Source: Hydractinia symbiolongicarpus
Taxonomy: Eukaryota > Cnidaria > Hydrozoa > Anthoathecata > Hydractiniidae
NCBI RefSeq assembly: GCF_029227915.1
Contig: NC_079876.1
Location: 39,787,828 to 39,851,827, forward strand
Length of the DNA: 64,000 bases
Direction of reading: 5' to 3'
Made by a program: the position numbers and the translations under genes. The notes under the pieces are model-generated. The model was not told the origin of the DNA. It saw nothing but the letters and a program-made list of their open reading frames with translations, and did no database searches. The first letter of the stretch is position 1; each line of letters begins with the position of its first letter. Shown here piece by piece: positions 1-13,300 of this stretch.

Positions 1-2233
1 CGCTTAATAAAAGAGGTATAATCGCCGGCAAACGAAAACCCGCGATTTCCCGTAAATCCCGGGCTTGGCCCGTATAGTCGAATGTATACAAAGAAAGTAC
101 CCTGTGAGTAAGCTCATTTCCAGAACGATTTTTTAAATTATTTTTTCACCACTAAAACGCATGGGACTTGTAGTTTTCAAAAATGTTTTTATTTTGGATG
201 AGACGCTGAATAAAAGAAGTTTAATCGCCGGCAAACGAAAACCTGCGATTTCCCGTAAATCCCGGACTCGGCCCGTATAGTCAAAAGTATACAAAGAAAG
301 TACCTAGGGAGTAAACTAATTTCCCAAACGATTTTTTAAATTACTATTTCCCCACTAAAGCCCATGAGACTTGTAGTTTTTAAAAATGTTTTCATTTTTG
401 ATGATACGCTGAATAAAAGAAGTTTAATCGCCGGCAAACGAAAACCCGCGATTTCCCGTAAATCCCGGACTCGGCCCGTATAGTCAAAAGTATACAAAAA
501 AAGTACCCAGGGAGTAAACTCATTTCCCGAACGATTTTTTAAATTATTTTTTCACCACTAAAACGCAAGAGACTTGTAGTTTTCAGAAATGTTTTCATTT
601 TTGATGAGACGCTGAAAAAAAGAAGTTTAATCGCCGGCAAACGAAAACCCGCCATTTCCCGTAAACCCCGGACTCGGCCCGTATAGTCAAAATATACAAA
701 GAAAGTACCCAGGGAGTAAACTCATTTCCCAAACGATTTTTTAAATTATTATTTCACCACTAAAGCCCATGAGACTTGTAGTTTTTAAAAATGTTTTCAT
801 TTTTGATGAGACGCTGAATAAAAGAAGTTTAATCGCCGGCAAACAAAAACCCGCGATTTCCCGTAAATCCCGGACTCGGCCCGTATAGTCAAAAGTATAC
901 AAGGAAAGTACCCGGTGAGTAAACTCATTTCCCGAACGAATTTTTAAATTATTTTTTCACCACTAAAACGCATGAGACTTGTAGTTTTCAGAAATGTTTT
1001 CATTTTTGATGAGACGCTTAATGAAAGTGGTTTAATCGCCGGCAAACGAAAACCCGCGATTTCCCGTAAATCCCGGGCTTGGCCCGTATAGTCGAATGTA
1101 TACAAAGAAATTACCCTGTGAGTAAACTCATTTCCAAAACGATTTTTTAAATTATCTTTTCACCACTAAAACGCATGAGACTTGTAGTTTTCAAAAATGT
1201 TTTCATTTTTGATGAGACGCTGAATAAAAGAAGTTTAATCGCCGGCAAACGAAAACCCGCCATTTCCCGTAAACCCCGGACTCGGCCCGTATAATTAAAA
1301 GTATACAAAGAAAGTACCCAGGGAGTAAACTCATTTCCCAAACGATTTTTTAAATTATTATTTCACCACTAAAGCCCATGAGACTTGTAGTTTTTAAAAA
1401 TGTTTTTATTTTTGATGAGACGCTGAATAAAAGAAGTTTAATCGCCGGCAAACGAAAACCCGCGATTTCCCGTAAATCCCGGCCTCGGCCCGTATAGTCA
1501 AAAGTATAAAAGGAAATTACCCAGTGAGTAAACTCATTTCCCGAACGAATTTTTAAATTATTTTTTCACCACTAAAACGCATAAGACTTGTAGTTTTCAA
1601 AAATGTTTTCATTTCTGATGAGAAGCTGAATAAAAGAAGTTTAACCGCCGGCAAACGAAAACCTGCGATTTCCCGTAAATCCCTGGCTTGGCCCGTATAG
1701 TCAAAAGTATACAAAGAAAGTACCCAGGGAGTAAACTCAATTCCCGAACGATTTTTTAATTTATTTTTTCACCACTAAAACGAATGAGACTTGTAGTTTT
1801 CAAAAATGTTTTCATTTTTGATGAGACGCTGAATAAAAGAAGTTTAATCGCCGGCAAACGAAAACCCGCGATTTCCCGTAAATCTCGGGCTTGGCCCGTA
1901 TAGTCGAATGTATACAAAGAAATTACCCTGTGAGTAAACTCATTTCCAAAACGATTTTTTAAATTATCTTTTCACCACTAAAACGCATGAGACTTGCAGT
2001 TTTCAAAAATGTTTTCATTTTTGATGAGACGCTTAATAAAAGAGGTTTAATCGCCGGCAAACGAAATCCCACGACTTCCCGTAAATCTCGGGCTTGGCCC
2101 GTATAGTCGAATGTATATAAAGAAAGTACCCAGGGAGTAAACTCGTTTCCCGAACGATTTTTTAAATTTTTTTTTTCACCACTAAAACGCATGAGACTTG
2201 TAGTTTTCAAAAATGTTTTCATTTTTGATGAGA
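1..2233 (+). repeat. HOR family I, unit 1 (11 monomers)
   Basis: Eleven monomers start at 1, 204, 407, 610, 812, 1015, 1218, 1421, 1624, 1827 and 2030. The lead copy is marked by AGAGGTATAATCG, and the fourth by CGCTGAAAAAAAGAAG. The first eight align with 4,873-6,495 at an offset of 4,872 bp. The ninth and tenth (about 1,561-2,029), including a copy with AGAAGCTGAAT at its head, are not matched in the later units. The eleventh (2,030-2,233) is 204 bp long and carries GTATATAAAG. Unit 1 begins exactly at the window edge by coincidence of phase; its upstream neighbours are not visible. Confidence 0.82.
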
Positions 2234-4872
2234 CGCTTAATAAAAGAGGTATAATCGCCGGCAAACGAAAACCCGCGATTTCCCGTAAATCCCGGGCTTG
2301 GCCCGTATAGTCGAATGTATACAAAGAAAGTACCCTGTGAGTAAGCTCATTTCCAGAACGATTTTTTAAATTATTTTTTCACCACTAAAACGCATGGGAC
2401 TTGTAGTTTTCAAAAATGTTTTTATTTTGGATGAGACGCTGAATAAAAGAAGTTTAATCGCCGGCAAACGAAAACCTGCGATTTCCCGTAAATCCCGGAC
2501 TCGGCCCGTATAGTCAAAAGTATACAAAGAAAGTACCTAGGGAGTAAACTAATTTCCCAAACGATTTTTTAAATTACTATTTCCCCACTAAAGCCCATGA
2601 GACTTGTAGTTTTTAAAAATGTTTTCATTTTTGATGATACGCTGAATAAAAGAAGTTTAATCGCCGGCAAACGAAAACCCGCGATTTCCCGTAAATCCCG
2701 GACTCGGCCCGTATAGTCAAAAGTATACAAAAAAAGTACCCAGGGAGTAAACTCATTTCCCGAACGATTTTTTAAATTATTTTTTCACCACTAAAACGCA
2801 AGAGACTTGTAGTTTTCAGAAATGTTTTCATTTTTGATGAGACGCTTAATGAAAGTGGTTTAATCGCCGGCAAACGAAAACCCGCGATTTCCCGTAAATC
2901 CCGGGCTTGGCCCGTATAGTCGAATGTATACAAAGAAATTACCCTGTGAGTAAACTCATTTCCAAAACGATTTTTTAAATTATCTTTTCACCACTAAAAC
3001 GCATGAGACTTGTAGTTTTCAAAAATGTTTTCATTTTTGATGAGACGCTGAATAAAAGAAGTTTAATCGCCGGCAAACGAAAACCCGCCATTTCCCGTAA
3101 ACCCCGGACTCGGCCCGTATAATTAAAAGTATACAAAGAAAGTACCCAGGGAGTAAACTCATTTCCCAAACGATTTTTTAAATTATTATTTCACCACTAA
3201 AGCCCATGAGACTTGTAGTTTTTAAAAATGTTTTTATTTTTGATGAGACGCTGAATAAAAGAAGTTTAATCGCCGGCAAACGAAAACCCGCGATTTCCCG
3301 TAAATCCCGGCCTCGGCCCGTATAGTCAAAAGTATAAAAGGAAATTACCCAGTGAGTAAACTCATTTCCCGAACGAATTTTTAAATTATTTTTTCACCAC
3401 TAAAACGCATGAGATTTGTAGTTTTTAGAAATGTTTTCATTTTTGATGAGACGCTTAATGAAAGTGGTTTAATCGCCGGCAAACGAAAACCCGCCATTTC
3501 CCGTAAATCCCGGGCTTGGCCCGTATAGTCGAATGTATACAAAGAAAGTACCCGGGGTGTAAACTCATTTCCCGAACGATTTTTTAAATTATTATTTCAC
3601 CACTAAAGCCCATGAGACTTTTAGTTTTTAAAAATGTTTTCATTTTTGATGAGACGCTGAATAAAAGAGGTTTAATTGCCGGCAAACGAAAACCCGCGAC
3701 TTCCCGTAAATCCCGGACTCGGCCCGTATAGTCAAAAGTATACAAAGAAAGTATCCAGGGAGTAAACTCATTTCCCGAACGATTTTTTAAATTAATTTTC
3801 ACCATTAAAACGCATGAGACTTGTAGTTTTCAGAAATGTTTTCATTTTTGATAAGACGCTTAATGAAAGTGGTTTAATCGCCGGCAAACGAAAACCCGCA
3901 ATTTCCCGTAAATCCCGGGCTTGGCCCGTATAGTCGAATGTATACAAAGAAAGTACCCTGTGAGTAAACTCATTTCCGAAACGATTTTTTCAATTATCTT
4001 TTCACCACTAAAACGTATGAGACTTGCAGTTTTCAAAAATGTTTTTATTTTTGATGACACGCTTAATAAAAGAGGTTTAATCGCCGGCAAACGAAATCCC
4101 GTGACTTCCCGTAAATTCCGGGATTGGCCCGTATAATCGAATGTATACAAAGAAATTACCCTGTGAGTAAACTCATTTCCAAAACGATTTTTTAAATTAT
4201 CTTTTCACCACTAAAACGCATGAGACTTGTAGTTTTTAAAAATGTTTTCATTTTTGATGAGACGCTGAATAAAAGAAGTTTAATTGCCGGCAAACGAAAA
4301 CCCGCGACTTCCCGTAAATCCCGGACTCGGCCCGTATAGTCAAAAGTATACAAAGAAAGTATCCAGGGAGTAAACTCATTTCGCGAACGATTTTTTAAAT
4401 TAATTTTCACCATTAAAACGCATGAGACTTGTAGTTTTCAGAAATGTTTTCATTTTTGATAAGACGCTTAATGAAAGTGGTTTAATCGCCGGCAAACGAA
4501 AACCCGCCATTTCCCGTAAACCCCGGACTCGGCCCGTATAATCAAAAGTATACAAAGAAATTACCCTGTGAGTAAAATCATTTCCGAAACGATTTTTTAA
4601 ATTATCTTTTCACCACTAAAACGCATGAGACTTGCAGTTTTCAAAAATGTTTTCATTTTTGATGAGACGCTTAATAAAAGAGGTTTAATCGCCGGCAAAC
4701 GAAATCCCACGACTTCCCGTAAATCTCGGGCTTGGCCCGTATAGTCGAATGTATATAAAGAAAGTACCCAGGGAGTAAACTCATTTCCCGAACGATTTTT
4801 TAAATTTTTTTTTTTCACCACTAAAACGCATGAGACTTGTAGTTTTCAAAAATGTTTTCATTTTTGATGAGA
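2234..4872 (+). repeat. HOR family I, unit 2 (13 monomers, two lost)
   Basis: It starts with the same AGAGGTATAATCG lead monomer, 2,233 bp (11 x 203) after unit 1. Monomers one to three match unit 1. Then the fourth and fifth (610-1,014 in unit 1) are missing: the sequence after about 2,833 matches 1,005 onward at an offset of 1,828. Compared with unit 3 it also lacks a 3-monomer duplication, and the sizes reconcile exactly (2,639 + 405 + 608 = 3,652 bp). The last monomer (4,668-4,872) is 205 bp because of two extra T in its T tract. Confidence 0.82.
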
Positions 4873-5886
4873 CGCTTAATAAAAGAGGTATAATCGCCGG
4901 CAAACGAAAACCCGCGATTTCCCGTAAATCCCGGGCTTGGCCCGTATAGTCGAATGTATACAAAGAAAGTACCCTGTGAGTAAGCTCATTTCCAGAACGA
5001 TTTTTTAAATTATTTTTTCACCACTAAAACGCATGGGACTTGTAGTTTTCAAAAATGTTTTTATTTTGGATGAGACGCTGAATAAAAGAAGTTTAATCGC
5101 CGGCAAACGAAAACCTGCGATTTCCCGTAAATCCCGGACTCGGCCCGTATAGTCAAAAGTATACAAAGAAAGTACCTAGGGAGTAAACTAATTTCCCAAA
5201 CGATTTTTTAAATTACTATTTCCCCACTAAAGCCCATGAGACTTGTAGTTTTTAAAAATGTTTTCATTTTTGATGATACGCTGAATAAAAGAAGTTTAAT
5301 CGCCGTCAAACGAAAACCCGCGATTTCCCGTAAATCCCGGACTCGGCCCGTATAGTCAAAAGTATACAAAAAAAGTACCCAGGGAGTAAACTCATTTCCC
5401 GAACGATTTTTTAAATTATTTTTTCACCACTAAAACGCAAGAGACTTGTAGTTTTCAGAAATGTTTTCATTTTTGATGAGACGCTGAAAAAAAGAAGTTT
5501 AATCGCCGGCAAACGAAAACCCGCCATTTCCCGTAAACCCCGGACTCGGCCCGTATAGTCAAAATATACAAAGAAAGTACCCAGGGAGTAAACTCATTTC
5601 CCAAACGATTTTTTAAATTATTATTTCACCACTAAAGCCCATGAGACTTGTAGTTTTTAAAAATGTTTTCATTTTTGATGAGACGCTGAATAAAAGAAGT
5701 TTAATCGCCGGCAAACAAAAACCCGCGATTTCCCGTAAATCCCGGACTCGGCCCGTATAGTCAAAAGTATACAAGGAAAGTACCCAGTGAGTAAACTCAT
5801 TTCCCGAACGAATTTTTAAATTATTTTTTCACCACTAAAACGCATGAGACTTGTAGTTTTCAGAAATGTTTTCATTTTTGATGAGA

Positions 5887-6089
5887 CGCTTAATGAAAGT
5901 GGTTTAATCGCCGGCAAACGAAAACCCGCGATTTCCCGTAAATCCCGGGCTTGGCCCGTATAGTCGAATGTATACAAAGAAATTACCCTGTGAGTAAACT
6001 CATTTCCAAAACGATTTTTTAAATTATCTTTTCACCACTAAAACGCATGAGACTTGTAGTTTTCAAAAATGTTTTCATTTTTGATGAGA
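5887..6089 (+). repeat. Representative class B monomer (203 bp)
   Basis: This is the second main class. It differs from class A by linked changes: head CGCTTAATGAAAGTGG, core GGGCTTGGCCCG instead of GGACTCGGCCCG, GTCGAATGTATAC instead of GTCAAAAGTATAC, CCCTGTGAG instead of CCCAGGGAG, and TTATCTTTTCACC instead of TTATTTTTTCACC. The core forms a small perfect inverted repeat, CGGGC-TTG-GCCCG (5,946-5,958), which class A lacks. A CENP-B-box-like string one base short in its spacer lies at 5,955-5,968. Class B copies are interspersed singly or in short runs among class A copies, and that pattern makes the HORs visible. A third head, CGCTTAATAAAAGAGG, usually also carries the class B core. Confidence 0.88.
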
Positions 6090-6495
6090 CGCTGAATAAA
6101 AGAAGTTTAATCGCCGGCAAACGAAAACCCGCCATTTCCCGTAAACCCCGGACTCGGCCCGTATAATCAAAAGTATACAAAGAAAGTACCCAGGGAGTAA
6201 ACTCATTTCCCAAACGATTTTTTAAATTATTATTTCACCACTAAAGCCCATGAGACTTGTAGTTTTTAAAAATGTTTTTATTTTTGATGAGACGCTGAAT
6301 AAAAGAAGTTTAATCGCCGGCAAACGAAAACCCGCGATTTCCCGTAAATCCCGGACTCGGCCCGTATAGTCAAAAGTATAAAAGGAAATTACCCAGTGAG
6401 TAAACTCATTTCCCGAACGAATTTTTAAATTATTTTTTCACCACTAAAACGCCTGAGATTTGTAGTTTTTAGAAATGTTTTCATTTTTGATGAGA

Positions 6496-7711
6496 CGCTT
6501 AATGAAAGTGGTTTAATCGCCGGCAAACGAAAACCTGCCATTTCCCGTAAATCCCGGGCTTGGCCCGTATAGTCGAATGTATACAAAGAAAGTACCCGGG
6601 GTGTAAACTCATTTCCCGAACGATTTTTTAAATTATTATTTCACCACTAAAGCCCATGAGACTTTTAGTTTTTAAAAATGTTTTCATTTTTGATGAGACG
6701 CTGAATAAAAGAGGTTTAATTGCCGGCAAACGAAAACCCGCGACTTCCCGTAAATCCCGGACTCGGCCCGTATAGTCAAAAGTATACAAAGAAAGTATCC
6801 AGGGAGTAAACTCATTTCCCGAACGATTTTTTAAATTAATTTTCACCATTAAAACGCATGAGACTTGTAGTTTTCAGAAATGTTTTCATTTTTGATAAGA
6901 CGCTTAATGAAAGTGGTTTAATCGCCGGCAAACGAAAACCCGCAATTTCCCGTAAATCCCGGGCTTGGCCCGTATAGTCGAATGTATACAAAGAAAGTAC
7001 CCTGTGAGTAAACTCATTTCCGAAACGAATTTTTAAATTATTTTTTCACCACTAAAACGCATGAGATTTGTAGTTTTTAGAAATGTTTTCATTTTTGATG
7101 AGACGCTTAATGAAAGTGGTTTAATCGCCGGCAAACGAAAACCCGCCATTTCCCGTAAATCCCGGGCTTGGCCCGTATAGTCGAATGTATACAAAGAAAG
7201 TACCCGGGGTGTAAACTCATTTCCCGAACGATTTTTTAAATTATTATTTCACCACTAAAGCCCATGAGACTTTTAGTTTTTAAAAATGTTTTCATTTTTG
7301 ATGAGACGCTGAATAAAAGAGGTTTAATTGCCGGCAAACGAAAACCCGCGACTTCCCGTAAATCCCGGACTCGGCCCGTATAGTCAAAAGTATACAAAGA
7401 AAGTATCCAGGGAGTAAACTCATTTCCCGAACGATTTTTTAAATTAATTTTCACCATTAAAACGCATGAGACTTGTAGTTTTCAGAAATGTTTTCATTTT
7501 TGATAAGACGCTTAATGAAAGTGGTTTAATCGCCGGCAAACGAAAACCCGCAATTTCCCGTAAATCCCGGGCTTGGCCCGTATAGTCGAATGTATACAAA
7601 GAAAGTACCCTGTGAGTAAACTCATTTCCGAAACGATTTTTTCAATTATCTTTTCACCACTAAAACGTATGAGACTTGCAGTTTTCAAAAATGTTTTTAT
7701 TTTTGATGACA
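6496..7711 (+). repeat. Tandem 3-mer duplication (608 bp x 2) inside HOR unit 3
   Basis: The heads at 6,496 and 7,104 both read CGCTTAATGAAAGTGG and are followed by the same run: a class B monomer ending CCCGGGGTGTAAACTC, then a class A monomer with TTGCCGGC and a shortened TTAATTTTCACCATT tract. The sequences are nearly the same at a 608-bp offset and diverge at about 7,650. Its absence from units 2 and 4 dates the event to after unit 3 separated, or implies loss in unit 4. Confidence 0.8.
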
Positions 7712-8524
7712 CGCTTAATAAAAGAGGTTTAATCGCCGGCAAACGAAATCCCGTGACTTCCCGTAAATTCCGGGATTGGCCCGTATAATCGAATGTATAC
7801 AAAGAAATTACCCTGTGAGTAAACTCATTTCCAAAACGATTTTTTAAATTATCTTTTCACCACTAAAACGCATGAGACTTGTAGTTTTTAAAAATGTTTT
7901 CATTTTTGATGAGACGCTGAATAAAAGAAGTTTAATTGCCGGCAAACGAAAACCCGCGACTTCCCGTAAATCCCGGACTCGGCCCGTATAGTCAAAAGTA
8001 TACAAAGAAAGTATCCAGGGAGTAAACTCATTTCGCGAACGATTTTTTAAATTAATTTTCACCATTAAAACGCATGAGACTTGTAGTTTTCAGAAATGTT
8101 TTCATTTTTGATAAGACGCTTAATGAAAGTGGTTTAATCGCCGGCAAACGAAAACCCGCCATTTCCCGTAAACCCCGGACTCGGCCCGTATAATCAAAAG
8201 TATACAAAGAAATTACCCTGTGAGTAAAATCATTTCCGAAACGATTTTTTAAATTATCTTTTCACCACTAAAACGCATGAGACTTGCAGTTTTCAAAAAT
8301 GTTTTCATTTTTGATGAGACGCTTAATAAAAGAGGTTTAATCGCCGGCAAACGAAATCCCACGACTTCCCGTAAATCTCGGGCTTGGCCCGTATAGTCGA
8401 ATGTATATAAAGAAAGTACCCAGGGAGTAAACTCATTTCCCGAACGATTTTTTAAATTTTTTTTTTTCACCACTAAAACGCATGAGACTTGTAGTTTTCA
8501 AAAATGTTTTCATTTTTGATGAGA

Positions 8525-11240
8525 CGCTTAATAAAAGAGGTATAATCGCCGGCAAACGAAAACCCGCGATTTCCCGTAAATCCCGGGCTTGGCCCGTATA
8601 GTCGAATGTATACAAAGAAAGTACCCTGTGAGTAAGCTCATTTCCAGAACGATTTTTTAAATTATTTTTTCACCACTAAAACGCATGGGACTTGTAGTTT
8701 TCAAAAATGTTTTTATTTTGGATGAGACGCTGAATAAAAGAAGTTTAATCGCCGGCAAACGAAAACCTGCGATTTCCCGTAAATCCCGGACTCGGCCCGT
8801 ATAGTCAAAAGTATACAAAGAAAGTACCTAGGGAGTAAACTAATTTCCCAAACGATTTTTTAAATTACTATTTCCCCACTAAAGCCCATGAGACTTGTAG
8901 TTTTTAAAAATGTTTTCATTTTTGATGATACGCTGAATAAAAGAAGTTTAATCGCCGTCAAACGAAAACCCGCGATTTCCCGTAAATCCCGGACTCGGCC
9001 CGTATAGTCAAAAGTATACAAAAAAAGTACCCAGGGAGTAAACTCATTTCCCGAACGATTTTTTAAATTATTTTTTCACCACTAAAACGCAAGAGACTTG
9101 TAGTTTTCAGAAATGTTTTCATTTTTGATGAGACGCTGAAAAAAAGAAGTTTAATCGCCGGCAAACGAAAACCCGCCATTTCCCGTAAACCCCGGACTCG
9201 GCCCGTATAGTCAAAATATACAAAGAAAGTACCCAGGGAGTAAACTCATTTCCCAAACGATTTTTTAAATTATTATTTCACCACTAAAGCCCATGAGACT
9301 TGTAGTTTTTAAAAATGTTTTCATTTTTGATGAGACGCTGAATAAAAGAAGTTTAATCGCCGGCAAACAAAAACCCGCGATTTCCCGTAAATCCCGGACT
9401 CGGCCCGTATAGTCAAAAGTATACAAGGAAAGTACCCAGTGAGTAAACTCATTTCCCGAACGAATTTTTAAATTATTTTTTCACCACTAAAACGCATGAG
9501 ACTTGTAGTTTTCAGAAATGTTTTTATTTTTGATGAGACGCTTAATGAAAGTGGTTTAATCGCCGGCAAACGAAAACCCGCGATTTCCCGTAAATCCCGG
9601 GCTTGGCCCGTATAGTGGAATGTATACAAAGAAATTACCCTGTGAGTAAACTCATTTCCAAAACGATTTTTTAAATTATCTTTTCACCACTAAAACGCAT
9701 GAGACTTGTAGTTTTCAAAAATGTTTTCATTTTTGATGAGACGCTGAATAAAAGAAGTTTAATCGCCGGCAAACGAAAACCCGCCATTTCCCGTAAACCC
9801 CGGACTCGGCCCGTATAATCAAAAGTATACAAAGAAAGTACCCAGGGAGTAAACTCATTTCCCAAACGATTTTTTAAATTATTATTTCACCACTAAAGCC
9901 CATGAGACTTGTAGTTTTTAAAAATGTTTTTATTTTTGATGAGACGCTGAATAAAAGAAGTTTAATCGCCGGCAAACGAAAACCCGCGATTTCCCGTAAA
10001 TCCCGGACTCGGCCCGTATAGTCAAAAGTATAAAAGGAAATTACCCAGTGAGTAAACTCATTTCCCGAACGAATTTTTAAATTATTTTTTCACCACTAAA
10101 ACGCATGAGATTTGTAGTTTTTAGAAATGTTTTCATTTTTGATGAGACGCTTAATGAAAGTGGTTTAATCGCCGGCAAACGAAAACCTGCCATTTCCCGT
10201 AAATCCCGGGCTTGGCCCGTATAGTCGAATGTATACAAAGAAAGTACCCGGGGTGTAAACTCATTTCCCGAACGATTTTTTAAATTATTATTTCACCACT
10301 AAAGCCCATGAGACTTTTAGTTTTTAAAAATGTTTTCATTTTTGATGAGACGCTGAATAAAAGAGGTTTAATTGCCGGCAAACGAAAACCCGCGACTTCC
10401 CGTAAATCCCGGACTCGGCCCGTATAGTCAAAAGTATACAAAGAAAGTATCCAGGGAGTAAACTCATTTCCCGAACGATTTTTTAAATTAATTTTCACCA
10501 TTAAAACGCATGAGACTTGTAGTTTTCAGAAATGTTTTCATTTTTGATAAGACGCTTAATGAAAGTGGTTTAATCGCCGGCAAACGAAAACCCGCAATTT
10601 CCCGTAAATCCCGGGCTTGGCCCGTATAGTCGAATGTATACAAAGAAAGTACCCTGTGAGTAAACTCATTTCCGAAACGATTTTTTCAATTATCTTTTCA
10701 CCACTAAAACGTATGAGACTTGCAGTTTTCAAAAATGTTTTCATTTTTGATGACACGCTTAATAAAAGAGGTTTAATCGCCGGCAAACGAAATCCCGTGA
10801 CTTCCCGTAAATTCCGGGATTGGCCCGTATAATCGAATGTATACAAAGAAATTACCCTGTGAGTAAACTCATTTCCAAAACGATTTTTTAAATTATCTTT
10901 TCACCACTAAAACGCATGAGACTTGTAGTTTTTAAAAATGTTTTCATTTTTGATGAGACGCTGAATAAAAGAAGTTTAATTGCCGGCAAACGAAAACCCG
11001 CGACTTCCCGTAAATCCCGGACTCGGCCCGTATAGTCAAAAGTATACAAAGAAAGTATCCAGGGAGTAAACTCATTTCCCGAACGATTTTTTAAATTAAT
11101 TTTCACCATTAAAACGCATGAGACTTGTAGTTTTCAGAAATGTTTTCATTTTTGATAAGACGCTTAATGAAAGTGGTTTAATCGCCGGCAAACGAAAACC
11201 CGCCATTTCCCGTAAACCCCGGACTCGGCCCGTATAATCA
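8525..11240 (+). repeat. HOR family I, unit 4 (about 13 monomers, then breaks off)
   Basis: It matches unit 3 at an offset of 3,652 bp up to about 10,500, then at 3,044 bp (15 monomers) because the internal 3-mer duplication is absent. It stops matching about 11,240, where the expected tail and next lead monomer are replaced by a copy ending CCCAGGGAGTAAACTC. No further AGAGGTATAATCG lead monomer occurs in the rest of the window, so family I ends here. Confidence 0.78.
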
Positions 11241-13300
11241 AAAGTATACAAAGAAAGTACCCAGGGAGTAAACTCATTTCCCAAACGATTTTTTAAATTA
11301 TTATTTCACCACTAAAGCCCATGAGACTTGTAGTTTTTAAAAATGTTTTTATTTTTGATGAGACACTGAATAAAAGAAGTTTAATCGCCGGCAAACGAAA
11401 ACCCGCGATTTCCCGTAAATCCCGGACTCGGCCCGTATAGTCAAAAGTATAAAAGGAAATTACCCAGTGAGTAAACTCATTTCCCGAACGAATTTTTAAA
11501 TTATTTTTTCACCACTAAAACGCATGAGATTTGTAGTTTTCAGAAATGTTTCCATTTTTGATGAGACGCTTAATGAAAGTGGTTTAATCGCCGGCAAACG
11601 AAAACCCGCCATTTCCCGTAAATCCCGGGCTTGGCCCGTATAGTCGAATGTATACAAAGAAAGTACCCGGGGTGTAAACTCATTTCCCGAACGATTTTTT
11701 AAATTATTATTTCACCACTAAAGCCCATGAGACTTTTAGTTTTTAAAAATGTTTTCATTTTTGATGAGACGCTGAATAAAAGAAGTTTAATTGCCGGCAA
11801 ACGAAAACCCGCGACTTCCCGTAAATCCCGGACTCGGCCCGTATAGTCAAAAGTATACAAAGAAAGTATCCAGGGAGTAAACTCATTTCCCAAACGATTT
11901 TTTAAATTAATTTTCACCATTAAAACGCATGAGACTTGTAGTTTTCAGAAATGTTTTCATTTTTGATAAGACGCTTAATGAAAGTGGTTTAATCGCCGGC
12001 AAACGAAAACCCGCAATTTCCCGTAAATCCCGGGCTTGGCCCGTATAGTCGAATGTATACAAAGAAAGTACCCTGTGAGTAAACTCATTTCCGAAACGAT
12101 TTTTTCAATTATCTTTTCACCACTAAAACGTATGAGACTTGCAGTTTTCAAAAATGTTTTCATTTTTGATGACACGCTTAATAAAAGAGGTTTAATCGCC
12201 GGCAAACGAAATCCCGTGACTTCCCGTAAATTCCGGGATTGGCCCGTATAATCGAATGTATACAAAGAAATTACCCTGTGAGTAAACTCATTTCCAAAAC
12301 GATTTTTTAAATTATCTTTTCACCACTAAAACGCATGAGACTTGTAGTTTTTAAAAATGTTTTCATTTTTGATGAGACGCTGAATAAAAGAAGTTTAATT
12401 GCCGGCAAACGAAAACCCGCGACTTCCCGTAAATCCCGGACTCGGCCCGTATAGTCAAAAGTATACAAAGAAAGTATCCAGGGAGTAAACTCATTTCCCG
12501 AACGATTTTTTCAATTAATTTTCACCATTAAAACGCATGAAACTTGTAGTTTTCAGAAATGTTTTCATTTTTGATAAGACGCTTAATGAAAGTGGTTTAA
12601 TCGCCGGCAAACGAAAACCCGCGATTTCCCGTAAATCCCGGGCTTGGCCCGTATAGTCGAATGTATACAAAGAAAGTACCCGGGGTGTAAACTCATTTCC
12701 CGAACGATTTTTTAAATTATTATTTCACCACTAAAGCCCATGAGACTTGTAGTTTTTAAAAATGTTTTCATTTTTGATGAGACGCTGAATAAAAGAAGTT
12801 TAATTGCCGGCAAACGAAAACCCGCGACTTCCCGTAAATCCCGGACTCGGCCCGTATAGTCAAAAGTATACAAAGAAAGTATCCAGGGAGTAAACTCATT
12901 TCCCGAACGATTTTTTAAATTAATTTTCACCATTAAAACGCATGAGACTTGTAGTTTTCAGAAATGTTTTCATTTTTGATAAGACGCTTAATGAAAGTGG
13001 TTTAATCGCCGGCAAACGAAAACCCGCAATTTCCCGTAAATCCCGGGCTTGGCCCGTATAGTCGAATGTATACAAAGAAAGTACCCTGTGAGTAAACTCA
13101 TTTCCGAAACGATTTTTTCAATTATCTTTTCACCACTAAAACGTATGAGACTTGCAGTTTTCAAAAATGTTTTCATTTTTGATGACACGCTTAATAAAAG
13201 AGGTTTAATCGCCGGCAAACGAAATCCCGTGACTTCCCGTAAATTCCGGGATTGGCCCGTATAATCGAATGTATACAAAGAAGTTACCCTGTGAGTAAAC
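11240..13300 (+). repeat. 7-mer and 5-mer partial duplications
   Basis: The block at 10,280-10,900, a class A TTGCCGGC monomer then a class B pair with CGTATGAGACTTGCAG, recurs at about 11,699-12,300 (offset 1,419 bp, 7 monomers) and at about 12,712-13,300 (offset 1,013 bp, 5 monomers). The copies differ by a few substitutions. Nothing else is present in this stretch. Confidence 0.75.

Larger units (their letters stand above)
4873..8524 (+). repeat. HOR family I, unit 3 (18 monomers, 3,652 bp)
   Basis: This is the fullest version of the family. The lead monomer at 4,873 recurs at 8,525, exactly 3,652 bp later. The monomer order matches unit 1 for the first eight copies and unit 2 for the tail. 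Near its middle it contains a tandem 3-monomer duplication (6,496-7,103 and 7,104-7,711) that units 2 and 4 lack. Point changes shared with unit 4, such as CGCCGTCAAACG in the third monomer, show that units 3 and 4 are closest relatives. Confidence 0.85.
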
